This document shows, piece after piece, positions 57,419 through 64,000 of a stretch of 64,000 bases of DNA. A program made the position numbers and the translations under genes. The stretch is taken from NCBI RefSeq assembly GCF_001542405.1, contig NZ_LNCD01000101.1, positions 45,956-109,955 of the forward strand, read 5' to 3'. This DNA comes from Rhizobium altiplani. Lineage in GTDB: Bacteria; Pseudomonadota; Alphaproteobacteria; Rhizobiales; Rhizobiaceae. The number at the start of each line of letters is the position of its first letter. Position 1 is the first letter of the stretch. The notes under the pieces were generated by a model. It saw nothing but the letters and a program-made list of their open reading frames with translations, did not search any database and was not told the DNA's origin.

Positions 57419-58549
57419 TTAAAGCCCTGACGCCTTTGTCAGATTGGTGCGGAAGCGGTCGCGCCGCCGCTGATATTTACGCGTCATCTCCGCCGAGGCG
57501 TGACCCAGCTGTTTCTGAACATACCGCTCCTCGATGTCGGCTGAGGAGGCAAGGCCGGCGCGCAGCGAGTGGCCTGAGAACAGCAACGCACGTTCCCCTT
57601 CCGTAAGATCGGAACGGACGCCTGCGGCGAGTGCGGTCTGCTTGACCAGACGGGCGACATGTTTGTCGGAAAGCCGCTCGACGTCGACCGTCTTGTTGTC
57701 CTTGAAGATGCGGCGGAAGAGGGGGCCGCGCGCAATCCGGCCGAAGCGGATCCAGCTCTCGAGGGCTGCCACGGGGCAGGTCTCGCTGGAGGCGCCGCGG
57801 CCGACCTCGACCTCGCGCCATCCGGTTTTGCCGCGCAGCGTCACCAGGACGCCTTGGTCGGGAAAAATCTCGATCCAGCCATGGCCATCGCTCTTGTCGT
57901 CGCGGACAGCGTCGAGGCCGGCGATCTCGGAGCGCCGCAGGCCGCCGGCGAAGCCCAGGAGCAGGATGGCCCGGTCACGCAGGCCCCTCAGATCGTGGCC
58001 GAGGGTGTTGACCATCGCCTTGATGTCGTCGCCAAGCACGGCCTCCTTCTGTCGCGGCGGCTTGGCGTGCTTGCGGCGAATGCCGGCGAGCACCGTCGCA
58101 ATATGCCGGTCGGTGCGATCCATCGGCACGCCGCGCTGGGTAAAATTCCAGGCGAGGCCGGAGAGACGTCGCTCGATCGTCGCCACCGAGAGGGCAGGGG
58201 CACTGCGTTTCGGGTTTTCGGCAGAGATGCCCGAAGCACAGGCGCCGATATAGAGGCCGATCACCTGGCTTGAGGGGGGCAGCGGTTCAAAACCTTCGCG
58301 GCGGCACCAGGCGGTGAAATGCCGCCAGTCCTTGGCGTAGGCATCGCGGGTGTTTTCGGAACTGGCGGCGTTGGCATAAGCTGTCGCGGTCTCGACCAAG
58401 GCTTCCAGCCGCGCCGGGACACGGGGTGTCGGCCCGGGGGCGGGAGGTGAAGCGCCCAATTCGCTGCCGGGATCGACGACGTTGGTGCTAGAATCGTCGA
58501 TTTTGGGCGTGTTTGCCGGGGGATTTTCCATGGTTCGGGATGCTATCAC
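57419..58549 (-). CDS. Tyrosine recombinase (transposon-borne)
   Basis: The 376-residue protein has a Pro-rich N-terminus, a core-binding SAM-like domain (about 50-165, TATAYANAASSENTRDAYAKDW, HFTAWCRREGF) and a catalytic domain with the Arg in FAGGLRRSEIAGL, HSLR in SGHSLRAGLASS, the second His in LGHAS and the Tyr in MTRKYQRRRDRF. All catalytic residues are present. Start may be GTG 58549 or ATG 58531. It is divergent from DUF1403 across a loxP-like site, which suggests it resolves transposition cointegrates. A broken copy lies at 48,655. Confidence 0.92.
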   Translation of the reverse strand: MIASRTMENPPANTPKIDDSSTNVVDPGSELGASPPAPGPTPRVPARLEALVETATAYANAASSENTRDAYAKDWRHFTAWCRREGFEPLPPSSQVIGLYIGACASGISAENPKRSAPALSVATIERRLSGLAWNFTQRGVPMDRTDRHIATVLAGIRRKHAKPPRQKEAVLGDDIKAMVNTLGHDLRGLRDRAILLLGFAGGLRRSEIAGLDAVRDDKSDGHGWIEIFPDQGVLVTLRGKTGWREVEVGRGASSETCPVAALESWIRFGRIARGPLFRRIFKDNKTVDVERLSDKHVARLVKQTALAAGVRSDLTEGERALLFSGHSLRAGLASSADIEERYVQKQLGHASAEMTRKYQRRRDRFRTNLTKASGL

Positions 58550-58584
58550 TTTATGTCCGGTAATGGAAGGTTACCGGACATAAA
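58550..58584. promoter_or_regulatory. loxP-like 14-7-14 site, probable recombinase core site
   Basis: The left arm TTTATGTCCGGTAA (58550-58563) and right arm TTACCGGACATAA plus A (58571-58584) are perfect inverse copies. The 7-base core between them, TGGAAGG, is asymmetric. This is the architecture of tyrosine-recombinase crossover sites. It also covers the region immediately upstream of the recombinase start and could regulate it. Confidence 0.7.
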
Positions 58585-58646
58585 ACAGTGTTGACGGGCC
58601 GTGCGGTTTCGGCAGAACCGCATGGCATAAACTGCACGCTTCGATT

Positions 58647-59618
58647 ATGCTCGGCAGCATGGATTCGCGCTCCCGCTCGCCTCTCGTCACCCCAGTTCCG
58701 CCCACGGCCGTGCCGCCCCTGCCGGCCTGGGTTTTGCCGCGCGGCGGCGAGCTGGGTGAGGCGGACGCCGCCTTCGCCGCCGGCATCGCCCTGAAATCCT
58801 TGGACGATCTGGTGCGCACCGAACCCGCTTGGGCCGGCTGCTGGCGTCAACGGCTGGCGCTCAGATGCGCGCAATCGGCGGTGCAGCTGATCGGCCGCAC
58901 CGAGAGCGAACCGGCCTTGCGCGATGCGCTGCTGCTCACCACACCCGACGACGATCCCGGACCGGCCGGCACAATGGTTTTGGCCTTCCAAAGGCTGGCG
59001 GCGAAGAAGCGGACGATCGGCAGCAAGGTTCTGCAGGGGTTGGCGGCACTGATCGGCTTGCGCCGCGACGGCCTGGACGAGCTCGCCGATCTGTTCGACG
59101 CCGCGCTGCAGTCGCCGCGCACAGCACCCTTCGCCGTCGCCGAGCTGGTGGCGAAAATCTGCGCCGCCCGGCCCGACGCTGAAATCCTCGCCTGGTGGTT
59201 GGCCGATCGGCTGTTGGCGGAAAAACTCGGCTGGGCGTGCGGCGTGCCGCTGCTGATGGCCGAACGCTATGGCGCCGCATTTAAGACGATCGGCGGCCGC
59301 GGACGGGTGCGGTCCGGCGAGCCTGGCTTTGCGCGGGCAGTGTGCCTGGCGCTCGTGTCAGGGACGACCGAGGCCCTGCGGCAGGCCAATGACATCGGCC
59401 GGCGCGCCGAGGCATTGCTGGCGGCGGCGCCGAAGGTGCGGACGAAGGGCGCCGGTGTCGTCTTCGAAAAGCTGCTCGACGAGGATGCCGTGCCGGCTTC
59501 CGCGCCCGGCAGCGATCTTTCCCGCTGGGCGGCGACGCGGCTGTTCGAGCGGCTCGAGAGTTTTGGCGCGGTGCGCGAACTCTCCGGCCGCACGTCCTTC
59601 CGGATTTTTGGATTGTGA
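58647..59618 (+). CDS. DUF1403-family protein
   Basis: The 323-residue protein is recognised by its pattern: a Pro-rich start (VPPLPAWVLPRG), then AAFAAGIALKSLDDLVRTEPAWAGCWRQRLALRCA, WWLADRLLAEKLGWACGVPLL and AAPKVRTKGAGVVFEKLLDEDAV. DUF1403 is a rhizobial family of unknown function, seen on plasmids. It is all-helical in character with no membrane span. It overlaps the ScpB-like gene by four bases and is divergent from the recombinase, so a role in recombination or site choice is an inference from context. Confidence 0.78.
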   Translation: MLGSMDSRSRSPLVTPVPPTAVPPLPAWVLPRGGELGEADAAFAAGIALKSLDDLVRTEPAWAGCWRQRLALRCAQSAVQLIGRTESEPALRDALLLTTPDDDPGPAGTMVLAFQRLAAKKRTIGSKVLQGLAALIGLRRDGLDELADLFDAALQSPRTAPFAVAELVAKICAARPDAEILAWWLADRLLAEKLGWACGVPLLMAERYGAAFKTIGGRGRVRSGEPGFARAVCLALVSGTTEALRQANDIGRRAEALLAAAPKVRTKGAGVVFEKLLDEDAVPASAPGSDLSRWAATRLFERLESFGAVRELSGRTSFRIFGL

Positions 59619-60313
59619 CGATGACCGGATCGGGGGCAACCAGGACACATCGAGGAAGGAAATCGAGGTCGGAGGATGAAATCCTCTATGACCGGGAACT
59701 TGAGGATCTACCGCCGGAGCTGCGCTGGCGCGAATGGATGCTGAGGGTGGAGGCGGTCATTTTTGCCGCCGTGGAACCGGTTAGCCGCGAGACGCTGGCG
59801 CGGGTGGTCGGAAAGAGCTGCAGCATCGAGCTGCTCATCGATGATCTGCGCGAGGACCTGCGGTCGCGTCCTTATGACATCGTTACGGTCGCCGGCGGCT
59901 GGCAGCACCGAAGCCGCTCGGCCTATGCGGCCGCGATCCGCGCGTCGCAGGCGCCGACGCGGTCGTCTCCGGTGTCGCTGTCCGAGCACGAAGCCGCGGT
60001 GCTGGCGGCCATCGCCTACCTGCAACCGGTGACCCGCGGCGAGCTGTCGAAGATGTTCGGCAAAGAGGTGAGCCGCGACACGATCGCCAGTTTGCGCGAC
60101 GCCGGCTTTCTTGGCTCCGGGCCGCGCAGCCCGACACCCGGCGCGCCCTATACTTATGTGACCACCAGGCATTTCCTGTCGGCGTTCGGCCTCGAGACGC
60201 TACGCGATCTTCCCGACCTCGAACGGTTGGAGGACGCGGGACTGCTCAGCCGGCAGGCGCTCGAGGGGGATGCACTGCCGATGCGCGAGAGCGAAGCATC
60301 GGAGAACGACTGA
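59615..60313 (+). CDS. ScpB-like (SMC-Scp complex) winged-helix protein
   Basis: The 232-residue protein shows the tandem winged-helix pattern of ScpB: LRVEAVIFAAVEPVSRETLA, IELLIDDLREDLRSRPYDIV with TVAGGWQHRSR, then EAAVLAAIAYLQPVTRGELS, DTIASLRDAGFLG and YVTTRHFLSAFGLETLRDLP. Chromosomal ScpB bridges ScpA and SMC; a ScpB carried without ScpA or SMC on a transposon is unusual. The GTG at 59615 overlaps the DUF1403 stop by four bases, so both are translated together. A 30-residue basic N-terminal extension precedes the first domain. Confidence 0.85.
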   Translation: MTMTGSGATRTHRGRKSRSEDEILYDRELEDLPPELRWREWMLRVEAVIFAAVEPVSRETLARVVGKSCSIELLIDDLREDLRSRPYDIVTVAGGWQHRSRSAYAAAIRASQAPTRSSPVSLSEHEAAVLAAIAYLQPVTRGELSKMFGKEVSRDTIASLRDAGFLGSGPRSPTPGAPYTYVTTRHFLSAFGLETLRDLPDLERLEDAGLLSRQALEGDALPMRESEASEND

Positions 60314-60342
60314 TTCATCCAAGAGCTATGTTTCGGCCTGTC

Positions 60343-61365
60343 TCACGCCGATCGACGACGTCGACCACGCTCCATCACACGCGCATACGCTCCGAGCAGG
60401 GCGGCCACGTCCACGGGCTTTGGCTGGACAGTCGTCTTAGCCTGGCGTTCCCGGAGTTCTCTTCGTTTCTCGAGGCAGTCCGCAAAACGCTCGATGAGCC
60501 TCCGGTGGCCCTTCGCCGCCAAGATCAGAAGTCGCCACTGCGCGGCTGCCGTTTCGTCGCCGGCCGTCAGCCAGTCGTCGTCCGGTCGGTTTGCTGCCCA
60601 CGCAATGCAGTGCGCCCGTGCCGCCGTGGACAGGCTGATCAGGTTCGCCGTCGAATAGATGCCATCGGGCAGGTTCAAAAGGCGTCGAATGAGCGAACGG
60701 CTGGATGGCGTATTTCTCATCCCTTCCAATCGACAGATGTCGTCGATGCAGCGATCGAGTTGTCTTGCCGCTGGACTGATGCCAATTCTCGATGCGCGAC
60801 GCAGGTCGTAGCCACAGCGGGCACAGTAATGTTGCGGCACCAGTTCAGCTTGGTCAAAGACCGCGATGCAGCTTTGGCAGGACGGACATCGGTCGCGCAA
60901 TCGACAGCTATGTTTCGAGCATGAAACCCGGGTTGCCAGTCGCCATCTCCGCCGAAAATAGGGCTGTGCATCCTCGGCGAGACAGTAAGAACAAAACTGC
61001 AGCCAGGTTGACTCTGTCCGATGTCCGCCGTTGCGAAGCGGCAGCAGAAGCTGCCTCGGCAGGGCGTGCGGCAACATCATCGCCGCCAGCTCATCGGGCG
61101 CGATACCGGTGTTGGCGCTCAGCAGCTTTGCGATTTCACCCGGCAGCCGGAAATCAAGGGCTGGCGACCACATTACCGCATTGCGCCGGAGCACGCGAGC
61201 GAAGGCTCGCGGCGGAACACCATTGGCATGTGCAAGCCGGTGTAGCCAGCTCGACAGCAACTCGTCTGCCTGGGGCACGACGGTGACCGGCCAGCGGTCG
61301 GACGCGACGTCACGATAGTGTTCACGGATGCTGATCGTCGGTGCAGGCGCGTCGACCGTCGTCAT
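60343..61365 (-). CDS. tniQ: TniQ-family transposition target-selection protein
   Basis: The 340-residue protein has the TniQ N-terminus (WPVTVVPQADELLSSWLHRLAHANGVP), followed by a Zn-finger-like region (FCSYCLAEDAQPYFRRRWRL; CPSCQSC, then HYCARCGYDL) and a C-terminal helical tail. TniQ/TnsD proteins help choose target sites. Its ATG overlaps the tniB stop by four bases (ATGA). It is convergent with the ScpB-like gene, 29 bases apart. Confidence 0.88.
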   Translation of the reverse strand: MTTVDAPAPTISIREHYRDVASDRWPVTVVPQADELLSSWLHRLAHANGVPPRAFARVLRRNAVMWSPALDFRLPGEIAKLLSANTGIAPDELAAMMLPHALPRQLLLPLRNGGHRTESTWLQFCSYCLAEDAQPYFRRRWRLATRVSCSKHSCRLRDRCPSCQSCIAVFDQAELVPQHYCARCGYDLRRASRIGISPAARQLDRCIDDICRLEGMRNTPSSRSLIRRLLNLPDGIYSTANLISLSTAARAHCIAWAANRPDDDWLTAGDETAAAQWRLLILAAKGHRRLIERFADCLEKRRELRERQAKTTVQPKPVDVAALLGAYARVMERGRRRRSA

Positions 61366-62240
61366 AGAAGGCTCTCGCGCAGAGCCGCGTTGCGCCGCTT
61401 AGAAACCGGCACGTGGCGGAGCTCGTCGATGCTGGCCTTGCTGATGCGTTCGGTTCCGGATCCAATCGCCGCGACGGCCGCCTTGGTGACGATGGTGACG
61501 ATCTCGCCGATCAAGCCTTCCGAGAGGCTGAATATCCGACGCGCCAACGGCTCGTTCGACAAATCGGAGCTTTTGGCCAGCGGCAATGCGGCCTCGAGAC
61601 TGTCGAGCAGCATGAGATAGTTTTCGTCATACTGCCAGCGTGGGACCGCGACCAGCTCGAAGCGGCTCGCCATCTCGCTGGTGGCGTTGATGAAATCGCA
61701 GACGGCCACCTCGCCGATCAGCACCGGCGAGATGTCGTACTGGCGGCCGATCCGCCGCAGGAAGGCAAAGACGGCTTCGACGTCGCGGGCACGGCCCCGC
61801 AGCGCATTGTGGAACTCGTCGAGAATCAGCACCTTCGGCTTGAGGCTCTCCAGCAAGTGGTCGAGTTGCTCCGCCTTGCGACCGACATCCCACATATCGC
61901 CGCCGGGAGCGCGCAGCGCCTGCAGAATACTGGCATAGAAATGGCCGAGGCCGGCGCCTTCGCGTGTCTGGACCATCCAGACTTTTTGCGCGGGCGCGGC
62001 TCTCAGGTGCTCGACGGCGAAGCGTTCGGCGATCATCGTCTTGCCGTTGGCGTAGGGGCCGACCAACATCAGCCCCTGGGTTCGCAAAGACGGAGGTCGT
62101 TCCAGGAGCTCGGCCAGCCGCCGATGGCTGTCCTGGGCGACATGATGCCCGATCCAACGGGGTGCGCGGATATAGGCGATCCGCTCTTCCCGATCACGGC
62201 CGAGATATGGCCGGACATGCTCGAGCAAATGATCCGACAT
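61362..62240 (-). CDS. tniB: TniB-family AAA+ transposition ATPase
   Basis: The start at 62240 (MSDHLLEHVRPYLGRD) is two bases after the tniA stop. The 292-residue protein has Walker A in LVGPYANGKTMI, Walker B in KVLILDEFHNAL and a sensor region with ALRGRARDVEAVFAFLRRIG. TniB/TnsC ATPases carry target DNA to the transposase and give target immunity. The tniA-tniB-tniQ order and overlaps match Tn402/Tn5053-type modules. Confidence 0.92.
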   Translation of the reverse strand: MSDHLLEHVRPYLGRDREERIAYIRAPRWIGHHVAQDSHRRLAELLERPPSLRTQGLMLVGPYANGKTMIAERFAVEHLRAAPAQKVWMVQTREGAGLGHFYASILQALRAPGGDMWDVGRKAEQLDHLLESLKPKVLILDEFHNALRGRARDVEAVFAFLRRIGRQYDISPVLIGEVAVCDFINATSEMASRFELVAVPRWQYDENYLMLLDSLEAALPLAKSSDLSNEPLARRIFSLSEGLIGEIVTIVTKAAVAAIGSGTERISKASIDELRHVPVSKRRNAALRESLL

Positions 62241-62242
62241 GG

Positions 62243-63895
62243 CTACCAATCCTCGACCGGCAACCGGCTCTTTTGGCGCGGCGGATGCTCTGCCGGTAGA
62301 GGCGCCGGCGGCCGCATGACCGCATAAGGCTTGTCCGCTGTGGCGGCATGTGCGCTGCGGACAGCGTCGCGCAACTGGCGCTTGGAAGCCTTTGCGGTCT
62401 CCGCTATGGCTGCGATCTCGCGGCGGACCGCCACCTTCTCGACGTTTGAGCGTCGATTGGTTGTGCGCCGACGGGTGCGCTCGGCCGCATGTTCCCATAG
62501 GGTCACTGGCGACAACTGGCCATCGCGTCGCTCGACCGGCCGAAACTGTCTTGTTTCCGGGTCGCGGACATAGACATGACTGATGTCGCGGGGATCGTAT
62601 CGCACCTCGAGCTTTCCGAGCCGGTCCCGCTCTGGAACGAAGACGCCCAGCCACGCCGAATAATAGTGCAGGGCGAACATGCTGATCCCTTGCGGCGACA
62701 ATTGCCTCTCCGTTCTTGGTAGAAACGACAGCAGCACGCGTTGCGGATCGTCGCCGAAGACCGGCAATGCCGAACCGTTGCGTTGCCATTCGGTCAGCGG
62801 CACCTTCAGGGTCTTGGAATTTTCCTGCAGATTGTGATCGATCACGGCCAGCGCGACGCAGCGCTCGAGATCGGCGAAGCTCAGGCAGGCGCGCCGCTCG
62901 GATGGATATTCATCGCGGTGGGCGACGGAACGCCCCGAGGAGCCCGGATAGGTAGCGAGAACTCCGTTGACTTTGCCCAACAGCCGTTCAACCACGCCGC
63001 CGTGATGGACCCTGCCACGATCGCGGGGGCGGATCCGAATGCCGTAATCCTCACAGCCTTGTTGGAATGCATGCCCCTTGAACTCCATCGCCGAGTCCGC
63101 GACCAGCAGCCGCGGTCGACCGAACATCGGCCAGGCGTGATTGAGATTGCGCGCGGCAAGCCATGCGTCTTTCGGACACATGGCCTGGGCGAGGCATAGC
63201 GCGACAGACAGCACCGACGGCTTCTCCAAGGTGAGGCAGAAGCCGAGGATGGATCGTGTCGCCACGTCGGTGATGACAGTCAGGTAAGGGCGGCCGACGA
63301 ACACACCAGCCCCGTCAACAACCTCCACGAAATTGATATCGGTCGGCGTATGGTCGATTTGGCAGACGGCGAGCGGGTGCGGCGCATGGATATAGCCGGG
63401 TCGCGGCTTCAGCCGCAAAAAGTGCTTCGGATTGGCCGAACGCTTCTTGGCGATCTCTTCAGGCGAAAACAAGACCGGGATGCGTCGAGCGACCGTCACA
63501 TAGGACGGCACGGCAAGACCGGCTTCCTCGCAGCGCGCGCGGATCTCGTCGACCACGGGAGCAAGTCCGGTCGGCTCGAGCGTCAGCCACTTCTCCCGAA
63601 GTGTGGTCGCGATGATCTCCTCGATCTGTTCCGACAGCCGTTTGCGCCGACTGACCGCAGTGCGAGGCAGCAGGGCCGTCACCGTCCGATCGGCGCGATA
63701 TCGGGCGAGGAGATTGTAGATTTGCCGTGTGGTTAGGCGCAGTTCAGCCGCCGCGCGCGTGATGGTAGCCTGCCTCGGGCCGCGACCGTCGAGGATCTTG
63801 TCCAACTCGCGGGCAATGCGACGCGCCATCGACCACTGCTCGTCCGAGATCGGGCGATCCGCCGGCAAGGTTCGATCGTGAAATCGCTTTGGCAA
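62243..63895 (-). CDS. tniA: TniA-family DDE transposase
   Basis: The 550-residue protein has an N-terminal helix-turn-helix pair (TITRAAAELRLTTRQIYNLLARYR). The catalytic core has Asp181 in CQIDHTPTD, Asp267 in LLVADSAMEF and Glu303 in HHGGVVERLLG, the D,D(35)E spacing of Mu/TnsB/TniA transposases, and is followed by a Mu-C-like domain (HYYSAWLGVF; VRYDPRDISHVYVRD) and a basic tail that would contact TniB. No TnsA-like endonuclease is present, so copy-in transposition through cointegrates is expected. The frame is intact. Confidence 0.93.
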   Translation of the reverse strand: MPKRFHDRTLPADRPISDEQWSMARRIARELDKILDGRGPRQATITRAAAELRLTTRQIYNLLARYRADRTVTALLPRTAVSRRKRLSEQIEEIIATTLREKWLTLEPTGLAPVVDEIRARCEEAGLAVPSYVTVARRIPVLFSPEEIAKKRSANPKHFLRLKPRPGYIHAPHPLAVCQIDHTPTDINFVEVVDGAGVFVGRPYLTVITDVATRSILGFCLTLEKPSVLSVALCLAQAMCPKDAWLAARNLNHAWPMFGRPRLLVADSAMEFKGHAFQQGCEDYGIRIRPRDRGRVHHGGVVERLLGKVNGVLATYPGSSGRSVAHRDEYPSERRACLSFADLERCVALAVIDHNLQENSKTLKVPLTEWQRNGSALPVFGDDPQRVLLSFLPRTERQLSPQGISMFALHYYSAWLGVFVPERDRLGKLEVRYDPRDISHVYVRDPETRQFRPVERRDGQLSPVTLWEHAAERTRRRTTNRRSNVEKVAVRREIAAIAETAKASKRQLRDAVRSAHAATADKPYAVMRPPAPLPAEHPPRQKSRLPVEDW

Positions 63896-63906
63896 GGGGC
63901 TTCATT

Positions 63907-63918
63907 TGAAATCGTTAG
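63907..63918 (-). repeat. Subterminal 12-bp motif near the right end
   Basis: On the minus strand CTAACGATTTCA, identical to 57384-57395. The right end also carries CGCTAAATCGG-like partial copies between it and the terminus. Confidence 0.6.
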
Positions 63919-63975
63919 CGAAAAATCGACACCGATTTAGCGTCTAAACCTAACGCCTGTATGACATTTTCCGAT

Positions 63976-64000
63976 TTGAAATCCGAAAGTAAAAGCCACA
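63976..64000 (-). repeat. Right terminal inverted repeat, ends at the window edge
   Basis: On the minus strand from 64000: TGTGGCTTTTACTTTCGGAT then TTCAA. If TGT is terminal, the element ends exactly at the last base of the window. Confidence 0.78.

Larger units (their letters stand above)
57320..64000. mobile_element. Tn402/Tn5053-like transposon with tyrosine recombinase, DUF1403 and ScpB-like genes
   Basis: Both ends start TGTGGCTTTT on opposite strands (57320 rightward, 64000 leftward), and 22 of the first 25 bases agree. Inside are tniA, tniB and tniQ, running leftward from the right end, then scpB-like and DUF1403 genes (rightward) and a tyrosine recombinase (leftward) at the left end. 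5'-TGT ends and a DDE transposase plus AAA protein place it with the Mu/Tn7/Tn402 group. The left flank is GCCGC; the right flank is outside the window. Confidence 0.82.

Noticed and set aside
61627..62157. Alternative frames inside tniB and tniA on both strands
   Set aside because: Shadows of high-GC coding sequence; Walker and DDE motifs are only in the frames listed.

Overview
The window reads as part of a secondary replicon (plasmid or chromid) of a member of the Rhizobiales, most likely Rhizobium or a close relative. The support is a repABC replication and partition operon (about 49.9-53.6 kb, minus strand), rhizobial-type small proteins, and repeated promoter motifs of the alphaproteobacterial EcfG (RpoE2/RpoE4-type) general-stress sigma factor. 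No rRNA, tRNA or CRISPR array was seen.

Region 1 (0-34 kb) looks like a general-stress gene cluster. It holds an ECF sigma factor, two SDR dehydrogenases, a zinc alcohol dehydrogenase, glgX, a YihY/BrkB membrane protein, three Crp/Fnr-type regulators (one frameshifted), CBS-domain, DUF6894-like and ferritin-like (DUF892) proteins, a PNPOx-fold stress protein and many very small proteins. At least twelve of the promoters here match GGAAC-N16/17-NGTT closely, so the sigma factor or a paralogue elsewhere probably controls much of the block. In the middle lies a 12.5-kb-per-two-kinases... more precisely an 8 kb signalling pair: a 2098-residue soluble histidine kinase with eleven tandem 92-residue HAMP units, overlapped by a second hybrid kinase. 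Several stand-alone receiver-like proteins have lost key phosphorylation residues. An IS256-family element sits at 12.4-13.6 kb. Two intergenic intervals (31.5 and 32.55 kb) carry promoter plus terminator pairs that look like small RNA genes.

Region 2 (34-46 kb) is envelope and signalling: an ASCH-domain protein, a CHASE4-PAS-GGDEF-EAL protein, a porin, a secreted heparin-lyase-like protein, an L,D-transpeptidase overlapping an OmpA-like lipoprotein, a large autotransporter, a receiver-like protein without its acceptor Asp, and a ProQ/FinO RNA chaperone.

Region 3 (46-57.3 kb) is accessory plasmid backbone: an O-methyltransferase next to a broken phospholipid methyltransferase, a Phd/VapC-type toxin-antitoxin pair, the end of a decayed transposon, repABC with its antisense RNA and two identical 19-bp partition-site candidates, then a graveyard of integrase, toxin-antitoxin and transposase fragments, and a serine recombinase.

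Region 4 (57,320-64,000) is an apparently complete transposon. Its two ends begin TGTGGCTTTT on opposite strands, and the right end is the last base of the window. It encodes a TniA/TniB/TniQ transposition module plus a tyrosine recombinase, a DUF1403 protein and an ScpB-like protein. A 35-bp loxP-like site (14-bp perfect inverted arms, 7-bp asymmetric core) lies between the divergent recombinase and DUF1403 genes. A decayed copy of the recombinase end of the same element lies inverted on the other side of repABC. This element is the best candidate for an undescribed system in the window.
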